Assembly (NCBI GenBank): GCA_011947345.1
Contig: JAAVTG010000613.1
Location: forward strand, 1 to 35,411
Direction: 5' to 3'
Length of the DNA: 35,411 nt
DNA from: Phytophthora quininea
Lineage: Eukaryota; Oomycota; Peronosporomycetes; Peronosporales; Peronosporaceae
Shown here: positions 1-9,476 of the stretch, piece after piece
Layout of the letters: each line of letters opens with the position of its first letter
How positions within the stretch are numbered: position 1 is the first letter of the stretch
Position numbers and translations under genes: made by a program
Notes under the pieces: model-generated
The model's input: the letters and a program-made list of their open reading frames with translations, nothing else
Told to the model about the DNA's origin: nothing
Database searches by the model: none

Positions 1-1411
1 GTACGATTTGAATGAACTTGATGCGGACCAAAGCCAGATCCGATGGAGTCGCGAGATCGAGGCGTACAAGTCTGTCGTGACTGGGACGGCAACCGAGGCA
101 TCAGCGTGGCAGGCTCTGAGGCGAATGGGTCGTCCGTTGTGGGAAAGTGAGCAGATTCGAGAGGTAAACCCCGCAACTGACGACGAAGTGATTGATCTGG
201 CGGCAAATAAGCTGCTGCTGGGACGTGAGCCCGAGGCGAAGAACTACACCGAGCATACGATGTTCAGTGTCGCGTCCATGCTGTGTCGAATCGGAGTGAC
301 TCCACGTGTGAAGTCCACGTTGGCACCTCAGATCGTCGCGGACTTTATGGCCGTGCTTGCGTATGCAAAGCACAACAAAGAGCGCTACCTGTGCAGCTAC
401 GCTTCGGATTCGATTCTTACATTTGGTGCGGCGAAAGTCTGGTATGCGGAGGCCGATGCTTTATCGGCGTACATCTTACCTGAGCTCAAGAATCTGGTGC
501 TGGACGACTCGCTAGTAGTGGATACTGACGGGGCTGACGAGGTGGTGGCTCGTATCTTGATGTTGTTGGCGATGGACAAGTGCGTGTTGGGCAGCAAGCC
601 ATATTCCGTGCACAGCAGTTTTATTCGATTCGTGTCCGTCGAGTTGTTCTTGAAGGTGCTGCAAGGTGGTGAGGAAATGCCAGTATACCACAAAGGGATG
701 GTCTGTTGATCCCAATCTTTCGGAAGGCGAAGACTCGATCAACAGTCGTGAAGGAAGACGATTCAGTGTCGTTGATGGTGGTGCAGATTTGGCGTCCAAG
801 CGAGCGTCGTGGGTTTCTGGAGTCGGTCATGATGAATGTTCATTCTTCTCTTCCACCTGGTGAAATGCAGTCGCCACTCTATCAACCAAAGGCCATCCAA
901 GCGAGCCTACTGAGCAAGAAACCTGTCGATGAGGTCATTCACATTTACGTGAATGTGCAAAGCAAACCGACGAGCCACAATCGATGGGTGTATTGCGCTC
1001 GTTTGAAAGGGTCGAAGACGTCGGAGGTTCCGAACCAGAATCAGGAGGCAGCGCCAACAACAATGTACGGGTTGTGTTTCAGTTCGGTGAGTCTCACCAC
1101 ATTCCTTTTCTCGCGGAAAAGGTGGCTGCAGTCTTGGCGAGCCTTTCCGCTCCGATGTGGAACCCGATGGCCATTGTACGCGGCGACTTGGAACGACACT
1201 GTGAGAAGGAAGCCGCATCTAAAAGAACATCTACTTGCAGGGCAAAGCAGTTCAATCAAAGGTGATGTCGGCGGAAGCGCTGGAGGAAATTGTTTTTCAA
1301 GGAATTGAGGACGCTCCGGGGAACTTCGCCACCGAGCAACAGGAGGTTGTCGACACTGAGATCGGCAAAAGTGGGGATGCAGGCAAAAGCCCTGACGCTG
1401 GCGAAGAATAG
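1..1411 (+). CDS. Uncharacterised oomycete family protein, left copy (5' partial, frame-stepped)
   Basis: I do not recognise a named family. The frame is open at the window edge, so the start lies upstream. The protein is mostly helical, with conserved stretches such as ADEVVARILMLLAMDKC in the first half and WNPMAIVRGDLERHCEKEA towards the end. The frame steps near 707 and again near 1095-1100, each as if one base were missing. The reading ends at TAG 1409-1411, where the inverted copy at 7798-9120 has GAG and continues into a basic PPHKKRKR tail that would serve as a nuclear localisation signal. This copy therefore loses that tail by a substitution. From 533 onward the DNA is nearly identical to the right copy; upstream it is only similar. 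Whether it is functional is unclear; I infer a recently duplicated, possibly decaying gene. Confidence 0.6.
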
Positions 1412-1425
1412 CAACCACCCCACAA
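533..1425 (+). repeat. Left arm of a large inverted repeat (about 0.9 kb)
   Basis: This stretch matches the reverse complement of 7820-8718 almost base for base, with a few single-base differences and one 6-base insertion in the right arm. The spacer of about 6.4 kb carries the tetraspanin, the first tandem kinase and ARP3. The arm covers only the 3' two thirds of the family gene; homology upstream is much weaker. Confidence 0.85.
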
Positions 1426-1596
1426 AAACTCAAACAACAGAAGCAGTAAGCTAAACGTTGAATAGCTTGCTCGATTCTTCGGTTGAGTTTTCGGTTAGTG
1501 ATGTGTTCGACTGTTGTTGGACTTGACTAAAGTTAGCAAGTCCCAGGACTCCTGAAGGTCACTTTTCCTTCGCATAATGCTTCGTTCGCAACAGAA
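1412..1596. other. Short intergenic stretch before the tetraspanin gene
   Basis: This stretch separates the left family copy from the tetraspanin ATG. I see no convincing reading frame or RNA gene. It presumably holds the tetraspanin promoter, but no clear core motif stands out. Confidence 0.5.
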
Positions 1597-2609
1597 ATGT
1601 TCGACAAGGAGAGTCTCATCCAGTTTATGGCTGGCTCGGGTTGCTTCAGTGTCGTTCAAACACTTCTGCTATCGGCACTTGGTGGGCTGCTCATCGACAA
1701 CGAGCACTACCATCAGCTACTAGGATTGACCATCAAGCAAGTGGGTGGGGGCTGATCTTCACAGGCGTCTTGTACGTACTTGTCGCGGTGCTTGGCTTCT
1801 TCACTGCTCGGACACAGAACAAGTGTCTGCTTTTCGTACAAGTTGTTTTGCTGGTGCTGTTGATCTTCTTCCAGACAGTCATGGGCGGCGTCGCTCTCGC
1901 TGCCAGCAGAACTCCAAGTCTCACTTTGAACTACGACGCTCAGGTCGCATGTCTAACAGTGGGCAAGTACGAAGCTTTGACCGAAGCCGACAAGCAAATC
2001 TGCCACCATTTCTTCCGCAGTGACGCCTTTGCTGGCGCGATGCTCGTGTGGCAATCCTACTACGTCAAAGCGCCGTAGCCGAGGGATCGACGAGTTCATA
2101 TCGAGCGTTGATACTTGGCATTCAGCGAGATAATTTCTGCTGTGGGTATGGTCTCCCTGTACACTGCGAAATTGACACGACTCCCTTTCCAAGCTCACGA
2201 CCAGACCCCAGTCTTTCGAAATGGGAGACCGAGCGCCAACCGTGCTCCACGACGGGAGGAATGTATCTGCCGACGCCAGAATGCCAAGACGTGTGCTCGT
2301 TTGCTCTTCCCAGCGGCAGTTGCGGGAAAAATCCCGTCACGAGTACTTCTCGAGGCTGTGCTGCGTTCGTATCCAAGCAGCTAAGCGATCAAGTCGAAAT
2401 CATTGCATCGATTGCGCTGGCGTTTGTGCTTTTCCCGGTATGTTTATTCTTTATTCTGCAAACTTTGCAGAGCTGACTAACGATGGTGGTTGGTATTGCA
2501 GATCCTCTTCCTTTTCGGGTCTGTTTGTTTGTGCCTAAAGCGACGAGACCATGACGTGCGACCGCAAATTGAGTTTGCCAGCAAAGTTCGGGTTCATGCA
2601 GAAATGTGA
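1597..2609 (+). CDS. Tetraspanin-like four-span membrane protein
   Basis: Tetraspanins organise membrane microdomains by lateral protein contacts. The ATG at 1597 opens a protein with a first hydrophobic span (about residues 17-33), then close second (LIFTGVLYVLVAVLGFF) and third (FVQVVLLVLLIFFQ) spans, a large loop containing the family hallmark CCG (NFCCGYG, about 2130-2150) with further cysteines, and a fourth span split by an intron at 2438-2501. After the intron it ends in a basic tail with TGA at 2607. The frame steps near 1742-1751 (G-rich run) and near 2070, each like one missing base. The order of spans and the CCG motif make the family call solid. The 3' end lies 28 bp from the convergent kinase gene. 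The partner proteins cannot be told. Confidence 0.82.
2438..2501 (+). other. Intron in the tetraspanin gene
   Basis: GTATGT donor at 2438, a CTAAC branch-point-like motif in the middle of the segment, and a TTGCAG acceptor at 2501. Length is 64 bp. Removing it fuses the two halves of the fourth membrane span in frame. Confidence 0.85.
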
Positions 2610-2637
2610 ACGTGATATGACTGTCGAAAACGTATTA

Positions 2638-5600
2638 TCACTTAAACACTGTGGGTGCAATGGTTTGACTGCTGACGATGATGCCGAGCGCTTTGACGAC
2701 AATTCCAACATCGGGTCGGTGTTGAGGGTCAAAGGTGCACATGTGCTTCACGAGCGTCCATTGTGACGGAGTAAAGACCGTTGGCATGTTAGGCAGCTTA
2801 CCTCTCCGAACGTGATAGGAGACCTCGACGTCGGTAGTAGCCTTACCCCATGGCACGTTTCCACTCACAGCTTGGACAATGCACATTCCGAACGAGAAGA
2901 CATCAGCCGCCATTGAAGCAGTGTGTGCACCGCGGTCGCTGGCAGCCTTCAGCACGTCGGGGCTTTCCACCGCACGGCCCCTTTGCCACACCTTGGTGAC
3001 GAATCACATCGGCATAGATCGGCGCTGAGGCCGAAGTCGGCAAGTTTGGCTCGCCCATCATTTCCCACGAGGATGTTGTTGCTTTTCAGGTCTTGGTGAA
3101 CGATTCCACGCCGGTGAAGATACTGCAGACCTAATACAGCCTCGTAGAGTTTCTGCCAAGCGTCCAAGACAGTGGCTCCGGAGCGTTTTAGGTATTTATC
3201 GAGCTGACCCAAGCCAGCATTCTCGCTCACAAAAACGGCTTATGGCCAAGATGACAAGCCCCAAACAGATTGACGATATGCGGGTGGCTCAGGGGATACC
3301 AAATTGCAACCTCGTTCCGGAAAGTCTCCAAGCTTTCGTCATTGCTGACGACTACGCTTTTCACGACAACTTGAGAGTCCAGCCATTTGCCTTGGCAGAC
3401 AGTCCCGAAGGCACCTTGGCCGAATGGTTCTGAGTCGAGGAGAACTTCTTCGGGGGCACAAACCAAATGGGCAGTGGGTCTGCCGTACAGGAAAGTGGAT
3501 GCAAATTCCAAGCGCTACTATCGTTATTATTGTCTGAGGAGATTGAGTTGTCGGACGACTGCTTCCGAAACTGATGTTGGTGCATTTGAGTGGTGGACTC
3601 GCCCCTCGATGAATAGCAAGCAACGTGTGTAGCCGTACCACTCGCGGAGTCGTTTGCATTTAATTCTCAACAGAAACATCGACCATGAAACACTGCTCCT
3701 CCCAATCTTCCTTCCAGTTGTGTAACTCAGCGGTTTGCGTAGTGTGCAAAGCTGGAGTCGACTCCAGTATCTTGTCGAGGAGGCAATGACAATTTGAAAC
3801 CTCTTTGGCGGTCTTTAGGCAGCTCTCATGATCAGCCAGACACTGCTGGAATTCCCGTATGACAACTTCCAAACTATTGAGAGCTTGTTCTCGTTGCCTC
3901 CGCGAGAAACTCAGTGCTCCTTGATGACCTTGCTCGGCAGTAGATGTTTGATCTTATCTAGCCTCTCGGACGTATTGAGCTAGTCGACTCCATCCCTGTC
4001 GTGGCTTTGCATTATCTATTGAAATATTTTCCACGGAGATACAGCGACTCGGATCTTACTGTAGATGTCGAGTATCTGCGAGGAAAGATGTTCGTTCATT
4101 GCGATATATTCGTCGTTTGTGATCACCAAGAATTGAACAGCGCTCAGCAATTCTTCGATCGAGCTTTCGGTGCTTGACTCTTGATCAGGTAGGCGCTCGG
4201 CATTCGCAGTAGCAAGATTCATGAACTTTTTCAGACTTCTAGAGACGTATGAAATGCTGGGACGATTCGCAGGGTCTGCGCTGCACATTTGCCTGACCAC
4301 CTTCCATTCATCCGGAGTGAAAACTCCTTTGCGTTCTGGCATAGGCGAGCTTGTTTTCACTACAGTGAGGACTTCCGCATCGGAAAGCGCCTTCCAGGGT
4401 GCACGCAGCGTCACGGCCTCGACAATGCACATGCCAAGAGAAAAGATATCTCCGGCTCGAGTCGGCTTGCCTTTGCAGGTGCAATCTCGTCTGAGTCGTT
4501 CAGGAGCAGTCCAACGTACGTTTGAGCTGGTGCACTTCCCTTCACGCGATTTCGGGAAGAATTGACGACCGAAGACAGCGAGCTTGGCCTGTCCGTCATC
4601 TCCAACCAAGATTTCTCGACAGCGCAAGTTGCCGTGGGTAATTCCACGCTGGTGGAGATACTTGAGACCTAGAGCTGCTTCATACAATTTCGTCCAAGTG
4701 GTAACCTTCCGTTTTGTCTGTGGAATACCGAGTTGCTGTTGTTGCTTGAGAAATTGACGCAGAGTTCCGCTCCGAGCATGCTCACAGATAAAAAATTGAC
4801 CCCCACAAACAGGAACTTTGAACCAATTCAACTCCAACTGAGAGTCTTCACAGCCGCCGAACAGCTTGAGCACATTCGGGTGATTCAGGCGAGACCACAT
4901 CCGCGTCTGATTGCTGAAATTTTGGCGACTTGTTCGTCGTTCTCTCCTGTATTGCTGCTTTGGTCTGCGAGTTGAATATCCACAGTCGTGTCCAGCCAGC
5001 TGCCTTGGAACAGTGAGCTGGAGAGAGACTCATTTAAGTCACGCGGCTCATCGTCCAACAACCATGTCGGTTGAAAGCTGACTTCGTGGGAAGGAATCAT
5101 CTCTTTCTGCTTCATTGGGGTCGTGCCGCTAGGGATTGTTGTTCAAATGATTGCCAGTCCCATTGAGGCAATGCTAGGCTTTCTTGCCAAGAAAACGAGT
5201 CCTTGTCTTCACCGCTGTCACCAGTTGGCGGTTCTTCTTTCGGACTGAGTTCGTCTCCGTGTGACTCCAACACCGCCAACACCTGGTGCAGCATCTTGTT
5301 CTCAATGAATTGTTCTTGAAGCAAACGTTTCAGACTCCGTACAAGTTCCTCTTTGTCAGAGCCACTTAGTTCCTCGCTGTCACACTCGAATGCTCCCGTT
5401 TCCAGCAGCTTTTGGTAATACTGGCGCTGATCACTGCAATCCTTTTCCCACTTGGATTTCCAGGTTGCATCGTTGCTGATATCCCCAGAGAGTCTTGGGA
5501 CACACTCAGATAAACCTTCACCAGATCGTCCACCCGCTGGTGCATAAGCAACGCCAGCTTGGATCGTGCTGGGGCTTGAACTAAAACTTGCAACGATATT

Positions 5601-5845
5601 TTCCCTTCACTTTTACTTTGGAGTGAACTCGCTCGACTCAGCTGACGCAGGAGCATCACGATGGCCTCGTCGCCAGCTAGCAACTTGTTCAGATCCCCTC
5701 GGTCCAGTAGCAAAGTGCTCAGCTGACTGAGTCGGTCGAAAACGGAAGCGAATGAAGCGTAAACTCCGACGCATCGATGCCGTAGAGTGGCGAGCAATTC
5801 TTGCGTGAGGACGTCCACCGTCTCGGCAATTGAGATTGCAGTCAT
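2638..5845 (-). CDS. Tandem pseudokinase-kinase (TKL family), paralogue 1
   Basis: The locus encodes roughly 1,070 residues: helical region, pseudokinase, second helical region, kinase. The pseudokinase (about 4990-4250) has lost the catalytic residues. Its VAIK lysine is Q (VDIQ), HRD is HGN (4628-4636) and the DFG aspartate is V (AVFG, 4568-4579). The C-terminal kinase (about 3440-2680) keeps GQGAFG, VVVK, an alpha-C glutamate, HQDLKSNN (3084-3098), DFG (3030-3041) and the HRPD arginine, so it should be active on Ser/Thr or Tyr. Both helical regions end in a WxxxWExxC-like motif just before their kinase unit, pointing to duplication of the whole unit. The start ATG at 5845 matches the paralogue at 14071. 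The frame steps about eight times, mostly in homopolymers (5483-5486, 5117-5120, 4920-4923, 3660-3664, 3452-3456, 3231-3235, 2959-2962), all like missing bases. No introns are needed. Confidence 0.8.
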
Positions 5846-5904
5846 TCTGGGTCCCGAGCGGTGAGACTGGAAGTGAGTAGCTTCTCTAATACCAAGGCAC
5901 CGCC

Positions 5905-6123
5905 ATGGCTTCACAAGGACCAGTGGAGGAATACTGCGGAAACGATATCAAAAGGATGCGCCACCAAACAGCAATTTTCAGCAAAGAGCTCGCAGCACTG
6001 GAATGCAAAACATCCCAAGCGACTTCCACGCCTTCAGTACAGATGCTTGCCAAGCTAGAGCTTGGTGGCGGCGGTGTTCATGCTGCCCTTGTCTTTCATA
6101 GTAAAGTCAAGTTATACTGTTGA
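5905..6123 (+). CDS. Small hypothetical ORF, 72 residues
   Basis: An ATG in a strong start context (ACCGCCATGG) opens a 72-residue frame in the gap between the divergent kinase and ARP3 starts. The first half looks helical and charged; the rest is glycine-rich. I recognise no family, membrane span or signal peptide. It could be a chance frame in the shared upstream region. Confidence 0.25.
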   Translation: MASQGPVEEYCGNDIKRMRHQTAIFSKELAALECKTSQATSTPSVQMLAKLELGGGGVHAALVFHSKVKLYC

Positions 6124-6302
6124 AGTTGCCTTTGATGTGGTGTACACAATCCCTAATCAGAAAAAATTCAGCCATCGTTAAAGTTCATCTTTTAACTTAA
6201 CATCTCCACTGTGCGACATCGCAATCTCCACAATCAAAGCGAGAGAAGTCGGAGCTCCCCGCTCGTGCTCTTCCCTTCCACGTAGCTCCCCTCGGCGCAG
6301 CG

Positions 6303-7629
6303 ATGGCGTCGTACAAGCCCACGGTGGTCATCGACAATGGCACAGGGTACGTCCCCCTTGGCTTCTCCCCTTCCCGAAATGACCGAATCCAACAATGTAT
6401 CAATGTCTGTCAATCATGCCAGGTACACGAAAATGGGGTACGCCGGCAATGCCGAGCCCAGCTACATCATCCCGTCCACGATCGCCGTGAGTGGCAACGA
6501 CAGCAGCACCGTCCGCAGTCGCCAGGGCATCGACGACCTCGACTTTTACATTGGCAATGACGCGCTGCAACACGCGTCGACCCACCAGGTCAACTACCCC
6601 ATCGCCCAAGGCATCATCCAGAACTGGGACAACATGGAGAAGCTCTGGCAGCGCTGTCTCTTCCAGCACATGCGCTGCGAGCCGAGGAGCACTTTATGCT
6701 GCTCACCGAGCCGCCACTCAACCCCCGGAGAACCGCGAAGCCACCGCCGAGATTATGTTCGAGACATTCAACGTCCCTGGCCTGTACATTGCAGTGCAGG
6801 CCGTGCTGGCGCTGTACGCGTCGTGGCCCAAAATTAAGGACCCGAGTCAGCGGTCGTTGACCGGAACGGTCATTGACTCTGGCGACGGAGTGACCCATGT
6901 GATCCCCGTGGCCGACGGATACGTCATCGGTAGCTGCATCCGCCACATCCTCGCGGGACGAGATGTGACACATTTCATCCAAAAGATGCTGCGTGACCGG
7001 GGCGAAACAGTCCCGCCTGAGGAATCCTTGGAGGTCGCCAAGAAAGTCAAAGAGATGCACAGCTACGTGTGCTCGGATCTGGTCAAGGAGTTCAAAAGTA
7101 CGACTCCAAGCCGGACAAGTACTTTCTGAAATACTCGGACCTGCACCCGCGCACAAAGCAGCCGTGGGAGATCGACGTGGGCTACGAACGCTTCTTGGCG
7201 CCCGAGATCTTCTTTAACCCGGAGATCTTCTCGACCGACTTCACAACGCCACTGCCTAATGTAGTGGACGAGGCGATTCTCAAGTGCCCCATCGATACGC
7301 GACGCGGATTGTACAAGAATATTGTGCTGTCTGGAGGCAGCACCATGTTTAAAGACTTTGGTCGTCGTCTCCAACGTGACATTAAACGCCTTGCGGATGA
7401 ACGGCAGGCGGCCAACTTGGCCCTCCACTCGAAGTACCAGCAGGCACATGCCGAGGCCCTCGAGGTGAACGTGCTGTCGCACCGCATGCAGCGCTTCGCC
7501 GTTTGGTTCGGCGGCAGTATGGTCGCCTCCACGCCAGACTTTTACCGCGTCTGCCACACCAAGGCTCAGTACGACGAGGAAGGCCCGCGCATCGCGCGCC
7601 ACAACCCAGTTTTCAACGCCACGATGTAA
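6303..7629 (+). CDS. ARP3: Actin-related protein 3 (Arp2/3 complex subunit)
   Basis: Arp3 is one of the two actin-like subunits of the Arp2/3 complex, which nucleates branched actin filaments in the cytoplasm. Exon 1 (6303-6346) encodes the ATP-binding start VVIDNGTG and exon 2 resumes at 6423 with [17 protein letters not shown]. Characteristic Arp3 blocks follow: [40 protein letters not shown] and [12 protein letters not shown], ending HNPVFNATM. The length of about 418 residues is that of the family. The frame steps three times, near 6683 (GCCGAGG), 6722-6726 (C run) and 7094-7097 (A run). Each is a one-base shortage that breaks a perfectly conserved stretch, so sequence error is more likely than a dead gene. 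Confidence 0.95.
6347..6422 (+). other. Intron in ARP3
   Basis: GTACGT donor at 6347 and CCAG acceptor ending at 6422, 76 bp. Splicing restores the conserved [12 protein letters not shown] nucleotide-binding loop, which decides the structure. Confidence 0.92.
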
Positions 7630-7797
7630 GCTTGGTGCTTACCAGCAGCCAGGAGGAAGCGAGTCGGCTAGTAGACGAGTGACGTGACAAGTCCAGAAAC
7701 GCAAGAAGAATACAAGCATTGAAACGTGGTAAACGAGCCGTTGGCATGTCAAATTCACTTTGAAGTCGTACAACTTAGACCAAACATCTCGCCACGT

Positions 7798-9120
7798 TCA
7801 GCTAAATCGTTTGCGTTTCTTGTGGGGTGGTTGCTCTTCTTCGCCAGCGTCAGGGCTTTTGCCTGCATCACTACTTTTGCCGATCTCAGTGTCGACAACC
7901 TCCTGTTGCTCGGTGGCGAAGTTCCCCGGAGCGTCCTCAATTCCTTGAAAAACAACTTCCTCCAGCGCTTCCGCCGACATCACCTTTGATTGAACTGCTT
8001 TGCCCTGCAAGTATCCATAGATGTTCTTTTAGATGCGGCTTCCTTCTCACAGTGTCGTTCCAAGTCGCCGCGTACAATGGCCATCGGGTTCCACATCGGA
8101 GCGGAAAGGCTCGCCAAGACTGCAGCCACCTTTTCCGCGAGAAAAGGGAATGTGGTGAGACTCACCGAACTGAAACACAACCCGTACATTGTTGTTGGCG
8201 CTGCCTCCTGATTCTGGTTCGGAACTCCGACGTCTTCGACCTTTTCAAACGAGCGCAATACACCCATCGATTGTGGCTCGTCGGTTTGCTTTGCACGTTC
8301 ACGTAAATGTGAATGACCTCAGCGACAGGTTTCTTGCTCAGAAGGTCCGCTTGGCTGGCCATTAGTTGATAGAGTGGCGACTGCATTTCACCAGGTGGAA
8401 GAGAAGAATGAACATTCATCATGACCGACTCCAGAAACCCACGACGCTCGCTTGGACGCCAAATCTGCACCACCATCAACGACACTGAATCGTCTTCCTT
8501 CACGACTGTAGATCGAGTCTTCGCCTTCCGAAAGATTGGGATCAACAGACCATCCCTTTGTGGTATACTGGCATTTCCTCACCACCTTGCAGCACCTTCA
8601 AGAACAACTCGACGGACACGAATCGAATAAAACTGCTGTGCACGGAATATGGCTTGCTGCCCAACACGCACTTGTCCATCGCCAACAACATCAAGATACG
8701 AGCCACCACCTCGTCAGCTCCTTCCGAATCCACTACTAGCGAGTCGTCCAGCAGCAACTTCTTGAGCTGCGGTAGGATATACGTCGAGAGAGCTCCCTTG
8801 ACACCATACCACACCTTGATCGCGCCTAACGTGAGCATTGGGTCCGACGAATACGTGCTCAGGCACCCGTCCTTTTCGGAATTCACGTACGTGAGGACAG
8901 CCATGAAATCGGCCACAGTCCGAGTTGTCAACATCGAGGTCGAGCGTGGGCGTGTGCCGATCCGACAGAGTATCGACGCGACCCCGAACATTGTGGCTTC
9001 GGTGTAAGGTTGAAGAGCATAATTGGCACGCCCCAGCAGCAGCGTATTCGCCGCGTGATTGATCACGTCTGCTCTAGTTGTGCGATCACCACGGTCTCCC
9101 CACTTGGACGGCACGCCCAT
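7798..9120 (-). CDS. Uncharacterised oomycete family protein, right (inverted) copy
   Basis: This is the inverted paralogue of 1-1411. The ATG at 9120 aligns to an internal methionine of the left copy, and a TAG lies 30 bases upstream, so the 5' part is shortened or altered. The frame steps near 8540 (the same place as in the left copy), again near 8230-8240 and near 8020, each as if one base were missing. The end carries an acidic stretch followed by PPHKKRKRFS, a plausible nuclear localisation signal that the left copy lost to a stop codon. No known catalytic motif is visible. The function is unknown. The basic tail suggests a nuclear role, but that is inference only. Confidence 0.6.
7820..8718 (-). 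repeat. Right arm of the large inverted repeat
   Basis: Reverse complement of 533-1425. It has a 6-base in-frame insertion (ATGGAT, near 8020) relative to the left arm and isolated single-base differences. Confidence 0.85.
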
Positions 9121-9476
9121 AGGATACCGAGTACTGCCGATAAAATCCTGCTATGGCTTGGTCACTTGAGACGTCGATGTTCTAAACAATATGCAGCATG
9201 GATTAGCTACGAACGCTCAGTACTTTGCTAGAAGATCTGCTCTTGGTTTTGATGGCGAAGATCTGAATTGTTTCGGCACCAACGGGCCGTTGTTTGCCTC
9301 GGCAGCTCCGACCTATTTCCTGTCGGAGAGTATCGGCGCTGAGTCTGAAGTCACTGAGTTTGATTGTAGTCAGGACGTTGAAAACTTACAGCAAAATTGG
9401 ACGCGTGCGAAGCTTGGAACGAAGCCCTCGATTGTTGAAAGTATTAACCGCGACTGCACTGACTCACCAATCCACC
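9121..9476. other. Intergenic stretch with no supported gene
   Basis: This region lies between the 5' end of the right family copy and the 3' end of the RABL6-type gene. A 101-residue plus-strand frame (9191-9496) has no recognisable features and overlaps the last codons of the minus-strand gene. I see nothing else in it. Confidence 0.5.

Noticed and set aside
690..715. Programmed ribosomal frameshift signal in the duplicated family
   Set aside because: No slippery heptamer or clear downstream structure, and many other genes show identical one-base steps, so sequence error explains it better.
6303..7629. ARP3 as a pseudogene
   Set aside because: The protein is highly conserved apart from three one-base shortages in short repeats; housekeeping function and error pattern argue against decay.
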